Assembly (NCBI RefSeq): GCF_932274485.2
Contig: NC_065881.2
Span: 48,308,702-48,372,701 of the forward strand
From: Patella vulgata
Lineage: Eukaryota > Mollusca > Gastropoda > Patellidae
Direction: 5' to 3'
Length of the DNA: 64,000 bases
Shown here: piece by piece, positions 1-11,348 of the stretch
How the letters are laid out: every line of letters starts with the position of its first letter
Position numbering within the stretch: position 1 is the first letter of the stretch
The notes under the pieces: generated by a model
What the model was told of the DNA's origin: nothing
Databases searched by the model: none
What the model saw: only the letters and a program-made list of their open reading frames with translations
Translations under genes and position numbers: made by a program

Positions 1-1137
1 AACTATTGAGACTGGCAATAAATCTAGACATGAAATTAATGTTGAAACCTACCCCCACCCCCTTTGGACTCGTCGAAATAAAGAAAAAAAACTGATACCT
101 TTAAACTAAAGGCTTTGACATAGCTGCCTCTGTTTTTGACTTGGAAGATAGGGGCCTACTGTTATATTATAATGATAGATAAAATGTCTGGGTTCTGACA
201 AATCGGATTTGCAGCTAAAAATACCATTTACTTAAATTTACTTAAAAGTTGAATCAGAATCCATTCAGAGGCATTTCGATTTTTAATATAATAGTCTACA
301 GTTAAAAATTTTGACAGCTGGACTGTAGGCTACTCCTTAATGGTGGAAGTAGGACATATATAAATTGTACTTTCTTACATGTACATTCATACACTATATA
401 AGTGTTTTTACTATATCAACTGTACTATCAATATACTTTGCTTGTTTTGTGCTTTGTGTTTGTGGATTGCCTCAATTCTACAAGTTAAATAGATCTATCT
501 TATACTAATATTAAAATTATAATCATTATGGTTTAAGCTTACATTAGAATAATAATACAATTTTTTGGGAAATGTTCCAATTTTCCTGTTGCCTTCCTTA
601 TCGTGAGATTATTTTAGTTGAAGCCTGTATCAATGTGGGCCTGGAACTGTACAGGCCTGGATGCTTACGTCCAGCCCCTATATCGATACACTTAATACAG
701 TTTTTCTGCATTATGTCGGTTGAATTTATTAGATTCAGTTTAAATCATTCAACATGTTATAGCAACATGTCCATAATTTATTTTTTTTCCAAATATTTGT
801 TTGACTTGGGGGTGGTCATTTTATATAAAGCATCTTCTTTCCCGAGACTCACACACTTACGGCTAGCCCCCGAATCCATTCACCTAATTTGATATGTACG
901 TTTGTTTGTGATTTCTGTGTATTGTGTTTTCTGTAGATTTGTTTTTGTGTAAATTATGTGTGGTGCTGTCCCCAGCACTTACTATTAATCATCCCTTATT
1001 GGATCTACAGAAAAGACAGCTTGAATCTGTATCAATAACATTAGGTTACTTCGACATCTTTTCCTTTTCCATTTTTCAATGTCGTTCTGTGGTTGATATA
1101 CATGTAGGTTTAGATTTGAATAAATTTTACTTTCCAG
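1..1137. other. Upstream / 5' UTR region of HMG20A; no gene seen
   Basis: AT-rich sequence with no recognisable coding exon. A good splice acceptor (TTTACTTTCCAG) ends at 1137, just before the exon carrying the HMG20A start codon, so at least one non-coding 5' exon probably lies here or beyond the window edge. Two open frames of about 100 codons exist (572-892, 924-1223), but they show no protein-like composition and the second runs across the acceptor. Confidence 0.5.
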
Positions 1138-1155
1138 AATTAATCAGAAACAAAA

Positions 1156-4100
1156 ATGGATTTAGGCCCAAATGCCAGTTCAAATATGTTGTCGGACATG
1201 AGAGGTCTGAAACTGAACTTTGAAAACTTTGATGATGAAGTTTCTAAAGAAAGTAATGATTTGACAGTTGATGCAAGGTGATTAAAATGAATTTGTCTCC
1301 AAAACTAAAATATAACTTTAAGTTTACTTAAAGCAATCCATACACATTTTTAATATGAAAAAGGTGTTTGAGCAAATATGTGATCATTATCTAAGACTGG
1401 TTATAAAAAGTATTTATAAATGTTGTTGCATTATAAATGTAATGTACACTTTGCCCACGAAATCTGAATTAGAGGTGTTATAATATAAGCCAAGTTGACT
1501 TATTCTTACATGAGTTGTCTACCTTTAATAATTATGATTACTTTCTTAGTTTTCCAGAATCCGGTTTTCTTGCTGGTCACAAAAGTGGAGATTATGTATC
1601 TGATATGAATCAAGGTAAATAACTTAATAAATAGTCAAAGTAATTGAAAGAATTCGGGAACTATTAAAATGGGTTCGTTCGTCCATCTGTCTGTCTGTCC
1701 GTCCGTCTGTCACACTTTTTGGGACACATTAACTCTCTTTCTAATTGAGTTCAAACTTGGTATAGGTGTTTATTAGGTCAATGCCTTGATGGAGTTCGAA
1801 GATTAGCATTTTCTGCTTAGGGTAAGCAGAGATAAACAATTTGATTGGTTGATGCTTTGAGACACGATAACTTAAGTTCTAATTAAGTGAAATTGAGGAC
1901 ACTTGGTGTATAGCTTTATTACATCAGTACCATGACTAATGATCAACATTTTCTGCTGAGGGTAAGCAGAGCGATAAGCAATTTGATTGGTCGAGACTTT
2001 GGAACAATAACTCTCCTTCTAATTGAGCTAGAATGTTCAAACTTGGTGTAGACGTTCATTAGGTGAATGCCTTGATGGAGTTCGATGATGAACATTGTCT
2101 GCTTTACGGAAAGCAGAGATAAGCAGTCTGATTGGTTGATGCTTTGGGGCATGATGACTTTGATTCTATCTGATAGAGAGTGATGAAACTTAGTGTATAG
2201 TTGATAATCAATTTAATTGCTTGATATTATACTTTTGAAAAAATAAATGTGCTATTAATTAATATGTGTCATCTATTTATTTTGGGATTTCGGCGGGGGA
2301 CATCAGCCCCACTGTTGGCTTGTTTTAATCCACTGTAACATTCATGAATTTAATGTCATTATTATTTATTTCAGTGTCTAGTCTTCAGGCTACAGCTAAT
2401 CCTGCAGATATTCATGACAATTTAGAGGTTAGTAGATGTAGGCCTACAGTATTTATGAAGATTTAAAAATGGTGTTCTTATTGGTCACATGCTTCTGATC
2501 ACATTACAATAGAGTTTGAATCAGTGATGGGATTTCGCCCGTATATTCCGGACATTTCCAACGCTATTTTCCAAACGTTCTAAATTATCCGACCAGGAAG
2601 AGCGACGTTTACTGCCAAATAAATTTCAGGATGTCATTTTTTTTACCTCCGTATATAAATTGAAACGGAGTATAAGACGAATGCCGGACTTCTGCTGAAA
2701 AATGTATCGGCTTATGACCCGAAAAATACAGTAACTTTGGAGGAATTTGAAACGGGAACGAAACGGCAGTAGTCGGCACACTTTCATTCTGTGGTATTAC
2801 GATGTCATGTAATTTTGTAGGACTATTATTGACAAATTTAAATACTGTACGGGAATTAAACATGAAAAATAACAAGGTGCACGTATTTTTTTTATTACGT
2901 ATGAATTTGAATATTTTGTGTGGTTTGAAAACGCCTGCTTAAATAACAATAAGAGTTATGCCCCTTTATTTTCGGGACAAAAAATGTCTGACAAGAAAAA
3001 TTTTGAAATCCCATCACTGGTTTGAATCAACAGCACATTTCTTTCTTGGAATAAATTGCATGACTTCTTCAAAGTACAGTTCTTCTGAAAGTATACTCGT
3101 TTCTATTGAACAGTATCTTTTAATTCTTATCAGACATAAATTTTGGTAAAAAAAAAAATAAGTGCTATCTATGTGTTAAAAATAACTATGTTCTTAATGT
3201 AGGCAAAAAAGAAAAGTGGTTGGCCGAAAGGTAGAAAGAGAAAGAAGGGTATAAAGGATGCCAATGCTCCTAAACAGCCATTAACAGGATATGTTCGTTT
3301 CTTGAATAATAGACGAGAACAGTTACGCCGTGAGAACCCTAATTTAACATTCAGTGAGATAACTAAAATATTAGGAGCTGAATGGTCTAAATTACCTCAA
3401 CATGACAAACAGGTGAGACAGTAATTCTTTCCAGGCGATTTCATAAACTCTGAAAAATATTATTTTTGTTTCAAACTTCGTATCACTAAATATTGATAAT
3501 TTGGAAGTGATTACAATATATTATATAACTTTTGTCTTAAAATTTGGTTTCCATTTGTTCTAGCGTTTCCTTGACGATGCTGAAAAAGATAAGGAAAGAT
3601 ACCAAAGAGAAGTAGAAGCATATCAAAAAACAGAAGCATATAAACAGTTTAAAACACAGCAAGAAAAAAGATTAAAAGGTAATAATTCTAGATGATATAT
3701 TTAACATAGCTTAATACTTAATTTGGAATTCAAAATTTAGTTTGTCCACCGGTTTGTTCATACTTTAATTTATTTGATCAGATTAATTAGTTCTCGGCCA
3801 GTTTGATCAAATTTTCAGCGGTAGTTAAGTTAGTATGTTGGTAGTTGTAAAGTTATTGCACTTGACTAATTTTCATACTTAACAGTAATAGAGATGATCT
3901 GTCAATTTTTAGTATTTTTGCAAACAAAATTATTGACAGATTTTTATAAAATTTTCAGAAATTGTTTGTATTATGGTACAGATGCTCCCTATTGATTTCC
4001 GGCCAATTTTGCAAAACTTGGGGATCTTAAGACAAAATGTAACGTCTGAGATAGTTTTGTTGCATATTTCTGTTATGTTAAATTTTATTCTTTAGGTGAT

Positions 4101-6170
4101 GTAGACGACAGTGATATTCATATAAATGGAGATGTGAGTATAATTTTGATAGACACAATTTCCTTGCACTGTATTTACACCGTTCAGATCATAAGATCTA
4201 ATCAACCAATCAGAATATCTGTCATGATTTCCAGGGCTGTGTTGTATGCAATGAAAATCGGCCTCCACCTAAACATTCGTGCATGGTATATTTGATCAAA
4301 TCTTTCTTAGTTCTTTTTTAATGTAGAAAACTTTGAAGTTAGGCAATTTAGTAAATAAAATGTTCCTGCTTTTGATTTCCATGTAGAGATTTATTAATAT
4401 CATACTGTCTGGCAAAATACTTTTCTGTTGGTAGAAGGGTTGTCAGAGATTTAATTTTAATTAGACTGACAGTTTTAAAACTAGGTTTAAGTATCTGAGT
4501 ATTATCACAGATTGTGTTAGATAGAACTCAGAAAAGTACTGCTCTTCCCATGGTTTCTACTAGGGTATGCGAGATAAAACCAATAAGATATTAGTTCTAA
4601 AACTAAGATTAACTTACATTAATTTACGTTATGTATTCTCTGAGTAATGTGTTTGTACTGTTTTAATTAGACTATAGAAGATGATATAGATCCTACTGGT
4701 GGTACAACTGGAAATTTTGATATACCCATTTTTACAGAAGATTTCCTAGATCACAATAAAGGTTAGCTATTATTAAACCAGGTTCTTTATATCTATAATT
4801 TAATACAATGAATAACAGTAATGGATATACTAAATAATGGGTTATTAACATACCTTGTTTGGAATCAGGTGGCCCAGTTTTATTGATCCAGAAATTTCCC
4901 TAAATCCTTATTGAAAGCATGGCTTTTATGTTTTGGAGCCTTAAAAATGAATTGCTGCCTAAAATTTGATTTAGTTACTAAGGATGTGTGTATTGAAACA
5001 TAATTTTATCATTACAGCAAGAGAATCTGAATTACGACAGTTGAGAAAACAAACAACTGAATTAGAAGAACAGAATGCTATATTGAGTAAACATATAGAA
5101 AATATGAAACATGCTATAGATAAATTAGAGATAGAATCTGTACAACAGCGCAGCACAAATGTAGCTTTACAAAATCACCTAGATGCTTTACGTTCAACTT
5201 TAACCTCTCATTTCTCATCCATACCATTACCAGGTTAGTTGTTATATAATTGACATTTAATATCATCGAGGTACAATTTTGTGATTTGATAATTATTCTG
5301 TTTAGAGGGGCACCTTTAATAGACTAATTTATATAATCTTAAAAAGATTGGAATGGGTGGATCCCGTGGGGTGGAACAGAAAACAAGTATCTTGATTAGG
5401 CTAATTTTCTTGTTTGACTTGTCCTGAGCCTGTTGATGGATTACAACCAAATTTGGTTTGTTTTTTTCATGTTGTTCAGTTACACTGTGCAGGGACAGTC
5501 AAAGGTGCTGGACAGATTTAAGGAGCTGATTACAACCAAAATTGATAGATTTGTTCCCTTCGATCCTTATTCATATTTGTTCACCAAAGCTGGCGTGGTT
5601 CCTCCTTGTCAGTGATGCAGGACGGAGGGTCTGGCAAGGACAGCTGTCTAGTCCTTCGGATGATACGAAAAACCAAGGTCCCGTGTATACATTGGAATGC
5701 ATGTAAAAGATCCCTTGGCAGTTGGAATTCGATATAAGAGGAGGCGATAGTGCCGCTGCCCGGGCAAAATTCACTCATAGCACACTGTATGGCGTATGCC
5801 CGTCTTCATTAGCCCAGCATAGGAGCAGAACAGTAGGACGTTAAACCCCATTTCATTTCATTTCATTTGTTCACCAAAGTCATTTGACTATTCATGGTGT
5901 TTGTGAAAATCTTTGTCTTTATCAAAGAAATAACCTCTTATGATGTTTACAGTCATATTCTCACAATGCATACATACAGTAATATTTTACTTACATAAAT
6001 TCTTTGTTTAATTTTCAGGAACTAATGAAATGCCATCATTAGAAACTGTTGATACATACATGGCTAAACTCCACACTTTAATACTGGATTCTCCACAAGA
6101 AAATGAAAGTTTAATAGCTACTGTTAGAGAAATAGTAGGAAGATTAAACAGTGATAGACTTGAACAATAG
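1156..6170 (+). CDS. HMG20A: High mobility group protein 20A-like (HMG box plus coiled coil)
   Basis: Nine coding exons join in phase: 1156-1277, 1550-1614, 2375-2427, 3203-3412, 3564-3678, 4096-4133, 4671-4761, 5018-5233, 6019-6170, giving 353 aa (human HMG20A is about 347). All introns are GT-AG. Residues 81-100 form a basic stretch ([14 protein letters not shown]). The HMG box runs from about residue 103 ([13 protein letters not shown]) to about 171, split by the intron after 3412. Exon 8 (residues about 232-304) is a leucine/glutamate-rich coiled coil ([20 protein letters not shown]). In vertebrates HMG20A/B are nuclear proteins tied to the LSD1-CoREST complex and neuronal gene control; that role is family knowledge. 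The start is the first ATG after an acceptor at 1137. The paralogue HMG20B is the alternative name; length and layout favour 20A or a pre-duplication ancestor. Introns 2, 3 and 8 carry repeats. Confidence 0.9.
1672..2330. repeat. Interspersed repeat with about 140-bp internal tandem units (HMG20A intron 2)
   Basis: Begins with a degenerate (TCTG/TCCG)n run near 1680. Three diverged copies of a roughly 140-bp unit follow (about 1731, 1860 and 1998), each holding a TCTAATTGAG-like and a GTAAGCAGAGATAA-like core followed by GATTGGTTGATGCTTTG, then a partial fourth copy. It ends in GGCGGGGGACATCAGCCCC near 2310. It fills most of the intron and stops about 45 bp before exon 3. No coding capacity. 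The (TCCG)n head is shared with the TACGCCCACATT repeats elsewhere in the window. Confidence 0.6.
2522..3019. mobile_element. Non-autonomous hAT-type MITE in HMG20A intron 3
   Basis: The 498-bp element starts CAGTGATGGGATTTC and ends with the exact reverse complement GAAATCCCATCACTG, a perfect 15-bp terminal inverted repeat. It is flanked by a perfect 8-bp target duplication GTTTGAAT at 2514-2521 and 3020-3027. An 8-bp duplication plus CAGTG ends is the signature of the hAT superfamily. There is no transposase reading frame, so it was moved in trans. The intact duplication indicates a fairly recent insertion. It lies wholly inside the intron between exons 3 and 4. Confidence 0.88.
5590..5866 (+). 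mobile_element. SINE-A copy, 5' truncated (HMG20A intron 8)
   Basis: Matches the body and tail of the tRNA-derived SINE seen complete at 62617-62986, including the GACGTTAAACCCCAT end followed by (ATTTC)n. It lacks the tRNA-like head. A 15-bp direct repeat ATTTGTTCACCAAAG flanks it (5575-5589 and 5865-5879; the exact junction is ambiguous by one or two bases), as expected for LINE-driven integration with 5' truncation. Confidence 0.82.
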
Positions 6171-6234
6171 GTGATTATATAGTCTAGTTTGGGACATTAC
6201 ATCTGCTGACATTATACAGCCTTAACTGCCTGGC

Positions 6235-9200
6235 ATGTATGTACATATCGTCGTTCGGAATTCAAAAACCTGTAACTCAAAATTTGAAACTTTTCAGGAG
6301 AAGCAAAAAACAGTTTATAACATTAACGCGACAGAATACTATCTTGTTTATTTGACGATATATTGCAGTTTGGGTTTCTTTTATGGTCATAATGTCCAAA
6401 TAGTGCCCTTGATTTTGGCGGTCTATTAATCAGACATGCGTGTATTTGTCACATTCGCTGGGGGATAAAAGTCGAGATACATGTTTTTTCATGGTCATTT
6501 TGGACTTACGTGGTAATGTAATAAACATAAGATAAACAACTTAATAGACTTTAAAATGTAAATTCATTCACAAACAAAACGATAATCATAAAATATTATA
6601 TTTCATATTATATTTGTAAAATATTTTAACAGTTTATGACTTTAAGCCATGAAAATTTATCAGAACAATTCAACTAACAGATAGTTCAAATAATTATGGA
6701 GATCAAATTATGAAGATTTATTCATGGAGTAGTCCGTCGTAAAACCCATGATAATCAGGTGGTATCACTTTTTTAAGTTCCGTGAGATGTTTAAACTTTG
6801 AAGCTTTTATTTTCTGTGGACCATTGTAAAGTGGTGTTATCCTGTGAGTAAGGTTTCCTGAACATCTCGCCTTCCTGGAAAAGTCCATGTAGGCCTCTGT
6901 GTACCGTGTCTTGTATTGAATTGTCCCATCTGGATTGTATTTAATACTCTTAAATCCGTAACACACAGATCACCAGGCTTTACTCCCAGATGAATGGATG
7001 TATAATAGTTGAGCTGAGAAAAATCCTTGAAGAATGTGTTATCTAGGTAATTGACTTTGTATGGTTTGCTGACTCGAACGTTTTTCATGACATTAACGTA
7101 ATCGGCAGGCACATAAATTGACCGGTGACGAAGAGCATGCTCAATAGTGGAGTGGACAGAATCGCACTCCATTTGTGTGTGTCCCATTTCAAGAATTTTC
7201 TGGAATATTGTAAGGTTTTTCTTCACTGATAAGTCTAACAATGCATTAGATAATGTGCAGTTGCGATTTTGATATGTGCACCCATCGCTGTAAATGATCA
7301 GAACCTTGTCGCCGCCAACCGTTGTTTTTTCTATGTAATCAGCAATACAAGAAGTAAAATTGCTCGACCCTAGATCACCCTCACCCTCATGCCAAACATA
7401 ACATGAGACCTCCCCGGAACCGAGATCATAAATAGTGTAGTTGTGACATGCAAGTTTTGTCTTGTAATACATAGAACTGGCCAATAAGCTCGGAGCTAAC
7501 AAAACAGCCTGGAGGTCCATGGTAACCACTCTACACCTGCCTTCTAATGCATTGACTTTGTTGGTTTCTTTTTCGTTTCTGGCTTCATTTTTTTTCTGTA
7601 TATGATTTCGATATACTTCCTCTTGCAAATTACCAGTTTCAAAACTACAGCACACGTCGCATTGATCTTTTTTAGGATGGAAAATGGAAACCTTCATTTC
7701 ATTTAAAACCGATTTAAATACTTTGATTGACACTGACTTGATTTCGGCCGTAGTGCAATATTCTTTATAAATACCATAGAGGTGAGAGAATGATTTTGAT
7801 GTCAGACTGTAGGTATAACCTGGATGTAGAAGACCGACAATAATGCGACGGCAATTTGGGCAAAGATTCGACACTGATGTTGTTTGCGTGCCATTTTGAG
7901 AGTCATTTGTCCATTTAAGTAACTGCCATTCACCTATTCCTAACGTAGACAGAAGCATGTTTTTACAAACTCTGATTCGACATTCATTTCGTTTTAGATG
8001 GTAGACAAGAGTGCGGTTTCGTCTTGAATTCCCTCCGGTTGTTCATTCAGAAGGGATGTGTGAATCAACTTTATTTGCTACAAAAACTCGTTTTTGATTC
8101 CAGTCCATCTTCCAGAATGCGTCGAATACATTTTGCCTATCTCGCTCTGTGAATTCATTACATTTGGTTGTCTTATTTTTGATGCAAGAATGTTGACATT
8201 CACGTGGCCCAAGACGTTTTGGTTCCTTTGTGACAGAATAAGTACATTTCCCATCCGTTTTCTTTAAACCCATGTATTTATGGCCTTGCATTCGGGCTAA
8301 AAAATTTAACTTTCTCTGATTTGACTTTGCAGACTCCCTCATATCAGCGCAAACATGGACCCTTTCATTTGTATTTAACTCTGTTGTATTATCAGAAGAA
8401 TCCGATAACTCGGAATCACTTGACTGCAAAGGGAGTAAACATTATTTTTTAATAGGGGGCACCCACTCTGGATCTTCGACCTCAGAAATGTCAAAATCTT
8501 CTAAACCAGGCGCAGAAGTGGTGGCTGACACCTGTTTATTAAATGGGTTCTGTGACGTTGATGGGACCGGATCTTTGTTATGTACATGACCCTTTTGGTT
8601 GTTAGTAACATCAGTGCTTAAATTGGCAAAAGTGTTGGATTGGAGTGCCAATTTCAAGCATGTTCCGCCTCGTGAAAGTGCCCAGGATGGATTTGCGTTC
8701 TGTGAACGTTTTGGACAAGCTGTTCCCCTAGATAAAGTCCACGAGGAATATTTGTTGGCTTCCATACTTCAAGAAATCAAAAAAACCTGAAATGATCAAA
8801 GAAGTAAATATTTGTACCTCACAATAGGTCAGTAGGGCAATAGGGATATCAAAACCAGGTAACTCGTAACAATGGCATAATACCCATTAAATATTACAAT
8901 ATTTAATACACATTATAAACTATGTTTCATTTTCTATAGAATATTCATGTTATATAACCAGGTGTTATATTAAGTAGGTGACACACTTAGTATATCACCC
9001 ACAATTATGAATCTCATGAAATTCTGGTACTCTATTCAATGCATTGTTGATCAATTTCATTTTCAAAAATTATATTCAGGGTTCGAATAAAGTTCAAGTA
9101 ATTTTTACTGTATAAATTCTTTTATTTATTTACTTGGAATTCATATGAAAATGTTTTAACTTATTGAATACTCACATTTATTATCATTGGTGTTGATTCA

Positions 9201-9439
9201 GTCAGCCTCCACGTGGTTTTAATCTAGTTACAAGGTTTTGATGGACTAAACTCCAGGCCAATAGAATTACGGGGTATTGATCACATGGACATAAGTGATG
9301 TTTTTATTGGACTAGAGGTAAAAGCTTTTAAGGCGAGATGTATGGCAGTGGGAACATTCAACTTGTGTAAAAATATGAAAATGGGAAAATACGGAGTTAC
9401 AAGCTTTTGACTTCCGAGCGACGATATGTGTCTTTACAT
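6235..9439 (-). mobile_element. Decayed DNA transposon with 44-46 bp inverted ends
   Basis: The ends 6235-6278 and 9394-9439 are imperfect inverted repeats; the inner 36 bases agree at about 32 positions by eye. They bracket the broken transposase on the minus strand, so this is a single element of about 3.2 kb. No clean target duplication was found. It starts 64 bp after the HMG20A stop codon, and the first AATAAA after that stop (6520-6525) lies inside the element, so the host 3' UTR probably runs into it. Confidence 0.68.
6718..8765 (-). pseudogene. Broken transposase, DUF7869-like DDE protein
   Basis: Three stretches in one minus-strand frame (8765-8442, 8441-8043, 8042-about 6940) and a fourth in a shifted frame (to 6718) read as one protein of about 680 residues. 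Breaks seen: in-frame TAA at 8442-8444, TGA at 8043-8045, and a frameshift near 6940, after which YNPDGTIQYK continues in the other frame. The N-terminal part is low complexity, then a Cys-containing segment with WNQKRVFVANKV, then a transposase-like core with VVTMDLQ, IIYSDGCTYQNRN and MECDSVHSTIEHALR, plausible acidic catalytic positions. The layout recalls the widespread animal 'uncharacterized/DUF7869' proteins, here clearly transposon-borne. The family name is from memory of motifs and unconfirmed. A possible acceptor (TTTGATCATTTCAG, near 8789) suggests a further upstream exon. Confidence 0.62.
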
Positions 9440-10374
9440 TTGGCATTGAAGTTGGGTAGGCACAAGTAATCGGCATACATACATCTACATTTCTACAAGT
9501 AAAAATGTTTATAATTTAATGTAGAACAACCGGTCACAACTTTCAAGTAACTACAGTTTGACATACAGAATTCTATTTCAAATATAAGCAAAATAAGGAG
9601 CTTGCAATGACACAGTTATCTGGGTCTGTGAGTGTCAACTACATTTTGACACAACTAAGATATTTGATCTAGGAAGAAGCATGTTATTTTTTGAATGAAA
9701 TATTATTTTATTTGTAACTGAAACATATTTTTTTCTTCTCTTTCAGTCATAAACAAATGCCAAAAGGTGAAACCTTGAAAGTTAATTCAGAACCAATCTA
9801 CTTCTGAATTACTTCAAAATACTGTAAAATGTGAAATACTGACATTGACAATGGTACTTGTTAAAAACAAGCCAGAATATTAAATATTCACAGACTACTG
9901 GTACAAAACCCCAGAATAAACCATTTACTGTTACTGATTGGGTAGTTAAGTTGTTCTTGTATGTTATTGATATTAAGTAGAAGGGAGGTAACTGTGTTGG
10001 ATGTAAACATGAAATGACTCGCTGATGCATGTAACTTTGTGAATGAATGTGTTAAAATCTATTAAATGAAACCTTTCTAAAAGGACATGTTACAGGGTTG
10101 TTTGTTTTTTGTTTATGAAGCTATGAAAATAACATAATAGTCGAACAGAAGAAATGTTGACATAAGCCTGATTGACATCCATGGTCGTCTATATTGTGAA
10201 ACACAGAGGTTTTACTCGATTGTACATCCCCTACTACTGAATAATGTGAGAAAAATATAAAAATATTAAAGAAGAAGTAGGGCAACATGTACATGGAAGT
10301 TATGGCATTAATCTATAAAAAGAAAAAATGTAATTTCAAGAAATCCCCTGCCAACACCAAATGGATGGCCAACA

Positions 10375-10628
10375 GTACCCTACATCTAGCCTCGGTTGTA
10401 GACGAAGTCCGCCTTTGTAATTTCTTTCAAGTTCCCAGATTACCAACAGCATTGGCCATGACAACGCCTTTGAAGAATGTTTTATCATACAAATATTTCT
10501 AAGTACCCTACATCTAGCCTCGGTTGTATGACGAAGTCCGCCTTTGGAAATTCTTTCAAGTTCCCGGATTACCAACGGCATTGGCCATGACAACGCCTTT
10601 GAAGAATGTTTTATCATACAAATATTTC
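10375..10628. repeat. Two-copy 128-bp tandem duplication
   Basis: Copies at 10375-10502 and 10503-10628 are near identical, with small substitutions and an extra T (GTTGTAGACG against GTTGTATGACG). Both begin GTACCCTACATCTAGCC. The start of each unit is the reverse complement of sequence at 10860-10886, tying this block to the 35-bp repeats beyond it. Confidence 0.85.
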
Positions 10629-10767
10629 AAAGTTTGAAGCTGTTTTTCTTTCAAGTTTATTCGAAAATTCTATATGCGCTTCGAACGACAAAATTTTGAT
10701 AACTTTTTTAAAAGCGGCAGGTTTTCATAATAAGTAAACCGGTGTCGCATCGCAATTGTATAGGCGT

Positions 10768-10886
10768 AGGTACATATCACTTACTGTCATACAGCCGAGG
10801 CTAGGTAAATATCACTTACTGTCATACAGACGAGGCTAGGTACATATCACTTACTGTCATACAGCCGAGGCTAGATGTAGAGTAAC
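10768..10886. repeat. Three 35-bp tandem units with an inverted end
   Basis: Units at 10768-10802, 10803-10837 and 10838-10872 differ at only one or two positions. Each contains CATACAGCCGAGGCTAG or a one-base variant. The last runs into GAGGCTAGATGTAG, which is the inverted complement of CTACATCTAGCCTC at the start of the 128-bp units. Together 10375-10886 looks like a small repeat element with inverted ends and internal amplification. Confidence 0.8.
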
Positions 10887-11035
10887 GTAGTCTGTCGAGT
10901 GAGGATGGATCGACATTCTATTTATTGAATTCATTCTTACTGATTAACTTTTATACTGTATGTAGGATGTTGTTAACATCAAAGGTCAGATTTTGGCTCG
11001 TCAAAAAGGCTGTCGTGTCATATTCAGCCTAATAA

Positions 11036-11348
11036 ACGGTGGCTCAGTGAGTAAGATTGACTCGCTTACCTGGAGGTCCAGTGTTGGATCCCTTTTTGAC
11101 TGAGAAAGTTCACTGGGAATTCTCGATGTGGTTCCCTCTAGTTATTGGTCTGGCAAGGGACAATGTATGTAGTCAATTGGATGGGATAAAAAACCTGAGG
11201 TCCCTTGTTCACACTGGGGTGTGCATAAAAGAACCCTTGGCAGTTATAAGAGGCTTTAGTGCTTTTCAGGCGAATTTTCCCTCACGGCATTGTATGCCCC
11301 ATTCATTAGCCCAGTCAGAGTAGGACGTTAAACCCCATTTTATTTTAT
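11036..11348 (+). mobile_element. SINE-A copy, near full length
   Basis: It has a tRNA-like head (TGGCTCAGTGAG resembling an A box, GTTGGATCCC a weakened B box), the SINE-A body, and the GACGTTAAACCCCAT end followed by an ATTTT/ATTT tail. The flanking direct repeat TTCAGCCTAATAA (11023-11035) against TTCAGCCTGATAA (11349-11361) has one mismatch. An older copy than the one at 62617. Confidence 0.82.

Noticed and set aside
924-1223. 99-codon open frame overlapping the HMG20A first coding exon
   Set aside because: Different frame from the HMG20A coding sequence and crossing a good splice acceptor; composition is not protein-like.
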